Assembly: GCA_023262305.1 (NCBI GenBank)
Contig: JALRCK010000157.1
Span: 1 to 5,777, forward strand
Length of the DNA: 5,777 nt
Direction of reading: 5' to 3'
Source of the DNA: Deltaproteobacteria bacterium
Lineage (GTDB): Bacteria > Bdellovibrionota_C > UBA2361 > OMII01
A program made the position numbers and the translations under genes. Positions 1 through 5,385 of this stretch are shown one piece after another. The notes beneath the pieces were generated by a model. It was not told the origin of the DNA. It was given only the letters and a program-made list of their open reading frames with translations, and ran no database searches. The first letter of the stretch is position 1, and every line of letters starts with the position of its first letter.

Positions 1-672
1 GATGATCAGGAGAAGCGTCATTCCTACTACAGGTGTCGCCACCGTCTGAATGACGGCTGTGGCGTACGATGCCCAGATGAACACCGGAAGTCGCATCCAA
101 GTCATTCCAGGAGCTCGAAGCTGATGGATAGTAACGAGGAAGTTTAGACCCGTAAGGATAGAGGAGAACCCGAGAACGAAAGCGGCGAGAACCATCAAGC
201 TTACCGATGTGCTCGTTGTCGTGCTGTATGGTGCATAGAACGTCCACCCCGTATCGACGGGATCCAACATCGCGTATGCGCCGATCAAGGCTCCGACTAC
301 GTACACGTAATAGCTGAAGAGATTAAGGCGCGGGAACGCCACGTCCTTCGCTCCGATCATAAGCGGGATGAGGAAGTTTCCTAAAGTCGCTGGAATACCA
401 GGAACGACGAAGAGGAAGATCATGAACACACCGTGCATCGTGAAGAACACGTTGTAGGTGTGTGGATCCGTGATGATCTGAGACCCGGAGAAAGCCAACT
501 CGGTTCTCATCACCATCGCAGCGAGTCCGCCAGCGATGAAGAAGATCATGATGGTAAAGAGGTAAAGGAAGCAGATCCGTTTGTGGTCCGTCGATGAGAA
601 CCACGACCACAATCCTTTTTGCCAATTGAGGTAGTTGAGTTCCTCGTTTGCTGTCTTTGCGTGCGCTGCCAT
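1..672 (-). CDS. ctaD: Cytochrome c oxidase subunit I, N-terminal 224 residues (cut by window edge)
   Basis: This is the catalytic haem-copper subunit of an inner-membrane cytochrome c oxidase, which reduces O2 to water and pumps protons. I translated the minus strand from the ATG at 672; the frame stays open to base 1. The N-terminus has the family motif STDHKRI (residues 27-33). His80 in the stretch TMHGVFM is the expected low-spin haem a ligand. Asn99 (in GNF), Asp110 (in GAKDVAFPR) and Asn117 match the entrance residues of the D proton channel of A-type oxidases (N121, D132 and N139 in Rhodobacter sphaeroides). The segment DTGWTFYAPYST, followed by SSILTGLNFLVTIH, is also typical. The haem a3/CuB histidines, the Tyr-His crosslink and the D-channel Glu lie beyond the left edge. 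An AGGG Shine-Dalgarno (681-684) directly follows the subunit II stop, and only 12 bp separate the genes, so the two are co-transcribed. Identity is very secure; the A1-type assignment is an inference from half a protein. Confidence 0.97.
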   Translation of the reverse strand, partial: MAAHAKTANEELNYLNWQKGLWSWFSSTDHKRICFLYLFTIMIFFIAGGLAAMVMRTELAFSGSQIITDPHTYNVFFTMHGVFMIFLFVVPGIPATLGNFLIPLMIGAKDVAFPRLNLFSYYVYVVGALIGAYAMLDPVDTGWTFYAPYSTTTSTSVSLMVLAAFVLGFSSILTGLNFLVTIHQLRAPGMTWMRLPVFIWASYATAVIQTVATPVVGMTLLLII

Positions 673-680
673 AGTTACTA

Positions 681-684
681 CCCT
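681..684 (-). promoter_or_regulatory. Ribosome binding site of ctaD, abutting the ctaC stop
   Basis: On the minus strand AGGG follows the ctaC TAA stop immediately and lies 8 nt before the ctaD ATG at 672. The arrangement suggests translational coupling of subunits II and I. Confidence 0.6.
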
Positions 685-1989
685 TTATTTGAGCGTCTTA
701 ATGTACTCGATGATATCTGCTACGTCCGAATCCGAGAGCTTACCCTCGTACATGGCTGGCATAACAGGACCGTATCCTTGCACGATCTTGGCGGCCGGCT
801 TGTAGATTGATTCCTTAATGTAAGCGTCATCAACCGTAACCTCGGATCCATCGGATAACTTCTCTTTACGTCCGTAGAGTCCCTTGAATGATGGACCGAC
901 CATCGCTGAACCATCGATGCTGTGGCATGTGGCGCAGAGATTGCCGGAGTCATTGACGAGGGCTTTTCCTCTCTCGGCTGGAGTCATCCCAGCGGTAGAG
1001 GCCGCGCTCTTCTTAGGAAGAGCTGGGGCAACCTCAACCTTCTGAGTTCCGTCAACCGTCTTCATAAATTCAATAAGACCAGTGATGTCATCATCAGAGA
1101 GTTGTCCTTGGTAGCTCGGCATTCCCATTGCTGGGTAGCCTTGCACCACCTTCGCTTGCGGCTGAAGAATCGACTCACGAATGTAGTTCTCATCAACCTT
1201 GTAGGTTGTTCCGTCTGCGAGCTTGCCCTCGCGTCCGAATATCTTAAGCCATGTTGGTCCAACTCGTGGGGTTCCGTCCAAGCTGTGGCATGTAACGCAC
1301 TGCTTAGAAACATAGAGCTCTTTTCCTCGGTCGGAGGGCTTGAGAGAAGCGAGCTTCTTGGCTTCGCTGTCATCAGCAAGCCACCGCTCAAACTCAGCCT
1401 TTGGAAGAACCTTCAAGCGAGCCATCATTCGTGAGTGCTCGTTACCGCAGTACTCAGTGCAAAACACCTGGAAGTCTCCAGTTTTGATCGGACGGAACCA
1501 CTCGAAGGTGTATCTTCCAGGGATAACGTCAGCCTTGGTTCTCATCACCGGAACAAAGAATGAATGAAGAACGTCTTTAGCCGTCATCACGAGCTTAACG
1601 GGCTCATCAACTGGTACGACGAGCTCTCCTGTGGTTCTCTTTCCGTTCTTGTAGGTAAAGTCCCAGGCCCACTTGCGACCTGTTACGTTAATCTCCATTG
1701 AATTCGCGGGAGGCGTACGAAGATCAACAAAGGAATCGTATCCAAGCCATGCAACCCAGATACACACTAATGTTGGGAACACAGTCCATATTACCTCAAG
1801 GGTGTTGTCGCCCTCGATGCGAGGCGTATCGTGATCCTTGCCATCTCTTTGGCGATAGATGATGGCGAAGTAGAGCATCACTCCCACAATCGCAACCGTG
1901 CAAATGACTGAGATGATCGTCACAACGTCATGAGCGAAATCTACCTTGTGCGCAAAGTCCGAGCCTTGCTCTCCTAACAATCCCAACAT
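685..1989 (-). CDS. ctaC: Cytochrome c oxidase subunit II with two fused cytochrome c domains
   Basis: Subunit II takes electrons from cytochrome c and passes them through the CuA centre to haem a. The 434-residue protein has two membrane helices (about 22-45 and 65-86), then a periplasmic cupredoxin domain with the aromatic patch KWAWDF (106-111). All CuA ligands are present: His142, Cys177, Glu179 (backbone ligand), Cys181, His185 and Met188. Two tandem class I cytochrome c domains follow. The first, about 221-312, has CVTCH at 231-235 and probable axial Met290. The second, about 340-434, has CATCH at 352-356 and probable axial Met410. They are joined by an Ala/Lys/Pro-rich linker. Ordinary caa3 subunit II has one such domain, so this is a predicted dihaem version. 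No cleavable signal peptide is evident. The ATG at 1989 is the only good start, although the nearest AGGAG lies 17 nt upstream. The gene sits 43 bp after sco and 12 bp before ctaD, in one operon. Confidence 0.97.
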   Translation of the reverse strand: MLGLLGEQGSDFAHKVDFAHDVVTIISVICTVAIVGVMLYFAIIYRQRDGKDHDTPRIEGDNTLEVIWTVFPTLVCIWVAWLGYDSFVDLRTPPANSMEINVTGRKWAWDFTYKNGKRTTGELVVPVDEPVKLVMTAKDVLHSFFVPVMRTKADVIPGRYTFEWFRPIKTGDFQVFCTEYCGNEHSRMMARLKVLPKAEFERWLADDSEAKKLASLKPSDRGKELYVSKQCVTCHSLDGTPRVGPTWLKIFGREGKLADGTTYKVDENYIRESILQPQAKVVQGYPAMGMPSYQGQLSDDDITGLIEFMKTVDGTQKVEVAPALPKKSAASTAGMTPAERGKALVNDSGNLCATCHSIDGSAMVGPSFKGLYGRKEKLSDGSEVTVDDAYIKESIYKPAAKIVQGYGPVMPAMYEGKLSDSDVADIIEYIKTLK

Positions 1990-2032
1990 ACCAGTCTCTA
2001 TCGATACTCCTAAAAAATTCCAGCGGTCTCAG

Positions 2033-2869
2033 TTAGCTCGCGACTGAACCACGTCGGTTCCGCCCGAAGAAATAGTACACGAGACCAAGGCCGATCAGCG
2101 TTAGAACACCGCCAACTCGCAGCAATCCCAACACCGCCCACGTATATCTACCTTTCACTGCATCAAATCGGAAGCAGTAGAGCAGAAAATGATCTATTGC
2201 AGTGCCAATTCCTCCCTTGGAGGCTTCGACTAACGAAAGGCGCACATCCCACGACGGGAACATTATCCCGGTGAAATACTGCGAGATGTAACCACCTGAG
2301 GTCAATATCATAACTGCTGCTGAGTGAGCAAAATCGACACCATCTCGGACGAACTTGAATCCTAATTCACCCATGAGCGCCGTTACATTCTCCGGAGTCC
2401 CCACTAAGTATTGTATCCCTGAACTACCGGCCCTCGCGGCACCTTCAAGTCTTGAGTTGAACTTATCCATCACAACTCTGGCGTCCTGCGGCGTCTCGGT
2501 AGGATCGAACCCAACCACGAGAACTGAGTAGTCCTGAGAAAGTTTTAAGGGAAGCTCATTTAGTAAATCATACACCCCGTTGAGAAGAAGACCGCACAAA
2601 CGAGGGCACTTGTAGTAGACCGGCGCAATTACTATCGGCTTATCCGGAAGGGCAAACTCCCTCAGACTTTTTGTAACGCCGTTAACGTCGGTAAAGGGTC
2701 GGTCGAGGTTAACCTTGGAGCCCAATTCGGTATATATTCCAACATCTTGGGCTGCCATAACACCAGGCTCCTCGATTGCAGCAGCATCTTGAGCAGGCGT
2801 TAATACCAAGGGCAGCACCAGCCCAATGCAAAGGCATACTGAGCGCAAATTGGTGAACAGATAGGACAT
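2033..2869 (-). CDS. SCO1/SenC/PrrC-family copper chaperone for cytochrome oxidase
   Basis: SCO proteins are thioredoxin-fold periplasmic proteins that bind copper, or act as thiol reductants, during assembly of the CuA site in oxidase subunit II. The 278-residue product has a signal-like N-terminus (hydrophobic about 11-24, possible cleavage after the Ala residues near 29-31). The SCO copper motif CPRLC has Cys88 and Cys92, and the distal ligand His182 lies in DFAHSAAVM. These are the three residues that define a working SCO. The fold core includes VVGFDPTETP (118-127). A segment containing YCFRFDAVKGRYTWAV (231-246) leads into a C-terminal membrane helix (about 244-268) ending in a basic tail. 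This gives a periplasmic domain with a C-terminal anchor, a variant I recall from SCO genes beside oxidase operons. It is the first gene of the operon; its ATG at 2869 has a GGGGA Shine-Dalgarno with 6 nt spacing. Its place directly before subunit II supports a CuA role. Confidence 0.94.
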   Translation of the reverse strand: MSYLFTNLRSVCLCIGLVLPLVLTPAQDAAAIEEPGVMAAQDVGIYTELGSKVNLDRPFTDVNGVTKSLREFALPDKPIVIAPVYYKCPRLCGLLLNGVYDLLNELPLKLSQDYSVLVVGFDPTETPQDARVVMDKFNSRLEGAARAGSSGIQYLVGTPENVTALMGELGFKFVRDGVDFAHSAAVMILTSGGYISQYFTGIMFPSWDVRLSLVEASKGGIGTAIDHFLLYCFRFDAVKGRYTWAVLGLLRVGGVLTLIGLGLVYYFFGRNRRGSVAS

Positions 2870-2875
2870 AAGGGG

Positions 2876-2880
2876 TCCCC
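2876..2880 (-). promoter_or_regulatory. Ribosome binding site of the SCO gene
   Basis: On the minus strand GGGGA lies 6 nt before the ATG at 2869 and supports that start. It forms half of the odd palindrome GGGGTCCCC (2872-2880). An ATG 13 nt further upstream is out of frame. Confidence 0.55.
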
Positions 2881-2998
2881 ATAATCAGTTACTTCGCGAC
2901 TCTTTTCAACCCAACACGCCGGTGAGTGGTCCCAGACCGCAACGCCCCTCCCCGCACTATAGTCCTTCTACCCAACCAAGGCTTTAGGTAAAGAAACA

Positions 2999-3024
2999 AA
3001 AGTTTGACATACATAACAAACTTT
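2999..3024. repeat. Perfect 8-bp inverted repeat, candidate operator
   Basis: AAAGTTTG (2999-3006) and CAAACTTT (3017-3024) are exact reverse complements separated by 10 bp. The arm centres are 18 bp apart, so both face roughly one side of the helix, as expected for a dimeric repressor. The left arm overlaps a perfect TTGACA box (3004-3009), and the right arm overlaps the candidate minus-strand -10 (3023-3028). A bound protein could therefore affect both directions. It does not match the DtxR consensus (TTAGGTTAGCCTAACCTAA) as I remember it. The operator role is an inference. Confidence 0.45.
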
Positions 3025-3041
3025 AGTACCGTCCCAACAGT

Positions 3042-3082
3042 AGTTGAACAAATCCGTCAACTTTAAAATTCTGACGTTGAAC
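3042..3082. repeat. Cluster of GTTGA half-sites: direct and inverted
   Basis: GTTGAAC occurs at 3043-3049 and again at 3076-3082, with starts 33 bp apart (about three helical turns). Between them is TCAAC (3057-3061), which forms the perfect inverted repeat AGTTGA/TCAACT (3042-3047 and 3057-3062, 9 bp apart). Separately, CGTCA (3055-3059) and TGACG (3072-3076) form another 5-bp inverted repeat. The cluster lies 36-77 bp upstream of the regulator's start codon, where an autoregulatory operator could be. The half-sites are short, so chance is not excluded. Confidence 0.35.
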
Positions 3083-3104
3083 CAGCCACGCTTCACAAAG
3101 CTCT

Positions 3105-3111
3105 AGGGAGG
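3105..3111 (+). promoter_or_regulatory. Strong ribosome binding site of the DtxR-like gene
   Basis: AGGGAGG lies 7 nt before the ATG at 3119. It is the best Shine-Dalgarno in the window and fixes this start. Confidence 0.75.
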
Positions 3112-3118
3112 TAAGGTT

Positions 3119-3529
3119 ATGGATATCTGGAAGAAATTTGAAGAGAACAACATCACTCACAGCGCTGCGCATCACCTACTCGCGATTCTTGAGCTTCGTG
3201 AGAAGCGCGGATATGCCCGAGTAACCGATGTCGCCCGCGAGCTGAACATCACGACCGGAAGCGCCTCCATCAACTTGAAGTCGCTCAAGGCCAAGAACCT
3301 GATCATCGAGGATGAGAACAAGTTCCTAGCGCTCTCCGAAGAGGGAGAGGCAGTAGCTAAAGCGGTGCTCATGCGAAAGAAGCTCCTGTACAACTTCTTG
3401 GCAAATATTTTGAAAGTTAAGCCGGAGCAGGCAGAGATCGACTCATGTAAAACCGAGCACTTGATCAGTGCTGAGACGGCGAAGAAGCTTCAGGAGTTCA
3501 TTCAATCCTACGAAGCCAAGACCGCCTAG
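3119..3529 (+). CDS. DtxR/MntR-family metal-dependent transcriptional regulator (small form)
   Basis: Members of this family are dimeric repressors that bind DNA when loaded with Fe(II) or Mn(II). The 136-residue product has a winged helix (about 15-75). The stretch EKRGYARVTDVAREL closely resembles the Bacillus MntR segment EEKGYARVSDIAEAL, and the recognition helix is about 45-60. A helical dimerisation and metal domain follows (about 76-132). DSCKTEHLIS (108-117) matches the DtxR signature EACRWEHVMS, giving Cys110, Glu113 and His114 at the DtxR positions C102, E105 and H106. Cys at this position is like the iron-type DtxR; MntR has Glu. The remaining ligands are altered: by ungapped comparison DtxR H79 becomes Lys87, E83 becomes Tyr91, H98 becomes Glu106, and the M10 (MntR D8) position is His18. 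No SH3 domain is present, so the length resembles MntR (about 142 aa). It is divergent from the oxidase operon, so metal-dependent control of the oxidase is possible but unproven. The metal cannot be read from sequence. Confidence 0.85.
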   Translation: MDIWKKFEENNITHSAAHHLLAILELREKRGYARVTDVARELNITTGSASINLKSLKAKNLIIEDENKFLALSEEGEAVAKAVLMRKKLLYNFLANILKVKPEQAEIDSCKTEHLISAETAKKLQEFIQSYEAKTA

Positions 3530-3570
3530 TCAGTTGCCCTTTTATCCTTCGCACGTTAAGACGACAAACT

Positions 3571-4002
3571 ATGAAAGCAACTCTCAAAGAAGCGCTCAAA
3601 GGCGCGATGAAAGCCAAAGATAAGATCAGTCTCGACACAATTCGCTCTGTCCTAACCGAGATTCAGTACGAAGAGATGCAGAAGTCGATAGAGGATCTCG
3701 GCGCCACAGAGTGCTTGCAAGTCGTTCAACGAGAGGTGAAGAAGCGCCTTGAGGCGATTCAATTCGAGGAGCAGGCTGGTCGTGCTGAGCAGAAAGCCAA
3801 ACTACAAGCTGAGATCGCGGTGTTAGAAAACTTTCTTCCAAAACAGCTCTCAAGTGATGAGCTTGAAAAAATTATCGTGCACCTCAAAGAAAGCACCCCT
3901 GGATTGGCGCTCAACCTTGTGATGAAGCACCTCAAAGACAACTACGCTGGTCAGTATGACGGTAAAAGCGCGAGCGAGATCGCGAAACGCGTCGTAGGAT
4001 AA
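3571..4002 (+). CDS. yqeY: GatB/YqeY domain-containing protein
   Basis: YqeY proteins are small cytosolic helical proteins related to the C-terminal tail domain of GatB, the tRNA-dependent amidotransferase subunit. A tRNA-binding role is presumed, but the cellular function is not settled. The 143 residues are the usual full length. The N-terminal helices contain MKAKDKISLDTIRSVLTEIQ (13-32) and the middle contains VKKRLEAIQFEEQAGRAE (56-73). The family hallmark FLPKQLSSDEL lies at 88-98. The C-terminal region matching the GatB tail, with VMKHLKDNYAGQYDGKSASE, is at 117-136. The ATG at 3571 gives the expected N-terminus, although no strong Shine-Dalgarno precedes it (only AAGACG-like bases). 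It starts 41 bp after the regulator and ends 4 bp before the epimerase gene, so co-transcription is likely. No functional link between the neighbours is apparent. Confidence 0.93.
   Translation: MKATLKEALKGAMKAKDKISLDTIRSVLTEIQYEEMQKSIEDLGATECLQVVQREVKKRLEAIQFEEQAGRAEQKAKLQAEIAVLENFLPKQLSSDELEKIIVHLKESTPGLALNLVMKHLKDNYAGQYDGKSASEIAKRVVG
3996..3999 (+). promoter_or_regulatory. Ribosome binding site supporting the GTG start at 4007
   Basis: AGGA, embedded in the last codons of yqeY, lies 7 nt before GTG 4007. It decides in favour of this non-ATG start and suggests translational coupling across the 4-bp gap. Confidence 0.5.
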
Positions 4003-4006
4003 CACC

Positions 4007-5380
4007 GTGACCGACCCGACCTTTCGGTGGGAGAGCACTCTACCCTATCCCGTTGAGGAGGTATTCGCGTGGCACACCCGCGCCGGCGCTTTTGAGCGAT
4101 TCAACCCACCGTGGCGCCCCGTGCGCATGGTGAAAGCTCCGCGATCGTTACGCGACGGTGAAACAATTGAAATTGCGCTCCCACTCGTCGGTCCTGTCAG
4201 CCTCTCCTGGAAACTTATCCACAAAGATTACCGAGAGAACGAACAATTCTGCGACGAGCAGGTTGCCGGTCCCTTCGCCGAATGGCGGCATACGCATCGT
4301 TTCATATCTCAAGGCACCAACTCCTGCACGATGCGTGACGAGGTCCACTTTCGGGCACCATTGAGGCTCTCCCTAGCAGATCCATTCATACAGAGAGAGC
4401 TTTCACGGCTGTTTCGATATCGACACCACGTTCTTGCAAGCGATCTTGAACTCCACGCTCGCTGGAAAAAAGAGCCACGGAAAACGATCCTCATCAGCGG
4501 CTCTTCAGGCTTCATCGGCTCAGCGCTCGCAGCGTTCCTCTCCACCGCGGGGCACAAAGTTTTAAAACTAGTGCGTCACCCCCCTCTCAACGAGAGCGAG
4601 CGCTCATGGGATCCTACGGGTGGAGTTCTCGACCCCACCGTCTTTGAGGGCGTTGATGTAGTCATTCACCTTGGCGGAGCCAATCTTGTGGGCAAACGAT
4701 GGTCCGCTGAATACAAACGCGAGATCCTTGAGAGCCGCACGCAAAGCTCATCGCTCCTGTGTAAGACGATATTACAGCTCTCGCGCAAGCCCGAAGCCGT
4801 ACTCATGGCGTCAGCCACCGGTTTCTACGGCGATACGGGTGAGCGGATTGTTGATGAATCATCTTCCGTTGGTGCTGGCTTTCTTGCCGAGACCTGCGCG
4901 GCCTGGGAATCGAGCTCGCTTGACGCCCTCAGGGACTCTACGCGGCTCGTTCATCTAAGAATAGGCACGGTGCTCAATGCAGCCGGAGGGGCCCTCAAGA
5001 AGATGCTGCCCGCTTTCACCTTTGGTCTTGGTGGCGCGCTTGGTAGTGGTAATCAATACATGAGCTGGATCGCTTTGGAGGATCTTCTTGGCGTCGTTGA
5101 GCACGCTATCTATACCACCTCGATGCGTGGAGCGTTTAATGCGGTCGCGCCAGAGAGTGTCACGAACAACGAATTTACAAAAACTCTCGGAAGGATTCTG
5201 TGCCGCCCTACCGTCATGCGGGTGCCAGCTGTAGCGTTGCGCAGCATCTTCGGCGAGGTCGCCGATGCTGCACTTCTTGCGAGTAGTAGAGTGGTACCAA
5301 CGCGTTTACTAGAGAGTAGGTATCAGTTTTTGTATCCGCGCCTTGAGGATGCACTGCGTGCGGAGTGTGGCTACCCCTGA
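4007..5380 (+). CDS. SRPBCC domain fused to TIGR01777 (YfcH/SulA-like) NAD(P)-dependent epimerase
   Basis: This 457-residue fusion has two parts. Residues about 1-155 form an SRPBCC (START-like, polyketide cyclase/coenzyme Q-binding type) domain. It opens with FRWESTLPYPVEEVFAWHTR and contains GPFAEWRHTHRF (88-99) and MRDEVHFRAP (109-118). Residues about 158-457 are an extended SDR of the TIGR01777 family. The Rossmann glycines are Gly165, Gly168 and Gly171 in ISGSSGFIG. HLGGANLVGKRW (221-232) and SATGFYGDTG (269-278) are family hallmarks, and MSWIALEDLLG (352-362) is the expected substrate-side motif. A DUF1731-like C-terminus follows (about 400-450). The usual SDR YxxxK is not present: Tyr274 is followed four residues later by Gly278, as expected for this atypical family. 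The substrate is unknown for most members. The same two-domain fusion is known elsewhere, so it is probably ancestral. GTG 4007 has an AGGA box and gives a natural SRPBCC N-terminus. The gene is coupled to yqeY. Confidence 0.93.
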   Translation: MTDPTFRWESTLPYPVEEVFAWHTRAGAFERFNPPWRPVRMVKAPRSLRDGETIEIALPLVGPVSLSWKLIHKDYRENEQFCDEQVAGPFAEWRHTHRFISQGTNSCTMRDEVHFRAPLRLSLADPFIQRELSRLFRYRHHVLASDLELHARWKKEPRKTILISGSSGFIGSALAAFLSTAGHKVLKLVRHPPLNESERSWDPTGGVLDPTVFEGVDVVIHLGGANLVGKRWSAEYKREILESRTQSSSLLCKTILQLSRKPEAVLMASATGFYGDTGERIVDESSSVGAGFLAETCAAWESSSLDALRDSTRLVHLRIGTVLNAAGGALKKMLPAFTFGLGGALGSGNQYMSWIALEDLLGVVEHAIYTTSMRGAFNAVAPESVTNNEFTKTLGRILCRPTVMRVPAVALRSIFGEVADAALLASSRVVPTRLLESRYQFLYPRLEDALRAECGYP

Positions 5381-5385
5381 GCCTC

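Larger units (their letters stand above)
2870..3118. promoter_or_regulatory. Divergent control region between the oxidase operon and the DtxR-like gene
   Basis: This 249-bp gap separates two gene sets that point away from each other, so it must hold promoters for both. No coding frame is convincing. The half near the regulator (about 2990-3080) is AT-rich and contains the inverted and direct repeats listed separately. The half near sco (about 2920-2980) is C-rich on the plus strand. Candidate core elements are weak. For the oxidase operon, a minus-strand TATAGT (2956-2961, within the palindrome ACTATAGT) has no good -35 partner. TTGTTC (3046-3051) and TACTAA (3023-3028), spaced 17 bp on the minus strand, are an alternative. 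For the regulator, TTGACA (3004-3009) is a perfect -35 but lacks a -10 at the right distance, and TTGAAC (3044-3049) pairs only with a short-spaced TAAAAT (3064-3069). The region's role is secure; each individual box is speculative. Confidence 0.6.

Noticed and set aside
922..1434. 170-codon plus-strand open frame inside ctaC
   Set aside because: It lies antisense to well-conserved cytochrome c and CuA coding sequence and has no recognisable motifs. It is a shadow of the real gene.
1990..2032. Run of six T (minus strand) between sco and ctaC as an intrinsic terminator
   Set aside because: No GC-rich hairpin precedes the T run, and the genes belong to one functional operon.
2872..2880. GGGGTCCCC palindrome over the sco ribosome binding site as a translation-blocking hairpin
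   Set aside because: The arms are 4 bp with a single-base centre, so a hairpin cannot close. The sequence is better explained as a GGGGA Shine-Dalgarno that happens to be palindromic.
3004..3027. TTGACA with TTTAGT as a sigma-70 promoter for the regulator
   Set aside because: The spacing is only 12 bp (14 to TAGTAC), too short for a normal promoter. It is kept only as a weak -35 candidate.
3530..3570. Possible terminator between the regulator and yqeY
   Set aside because: The gap has a short pyrimidine run but no stem of useful length, so read-through into yqeY is more likely.
4309..4958. Several open frames on both strands within the epimerase gene
   Set aside because: All overlap strongly recognised SRPBCC/SDR coding sequence, and their translations are low-complexity Arg/Ser-rich shadows.
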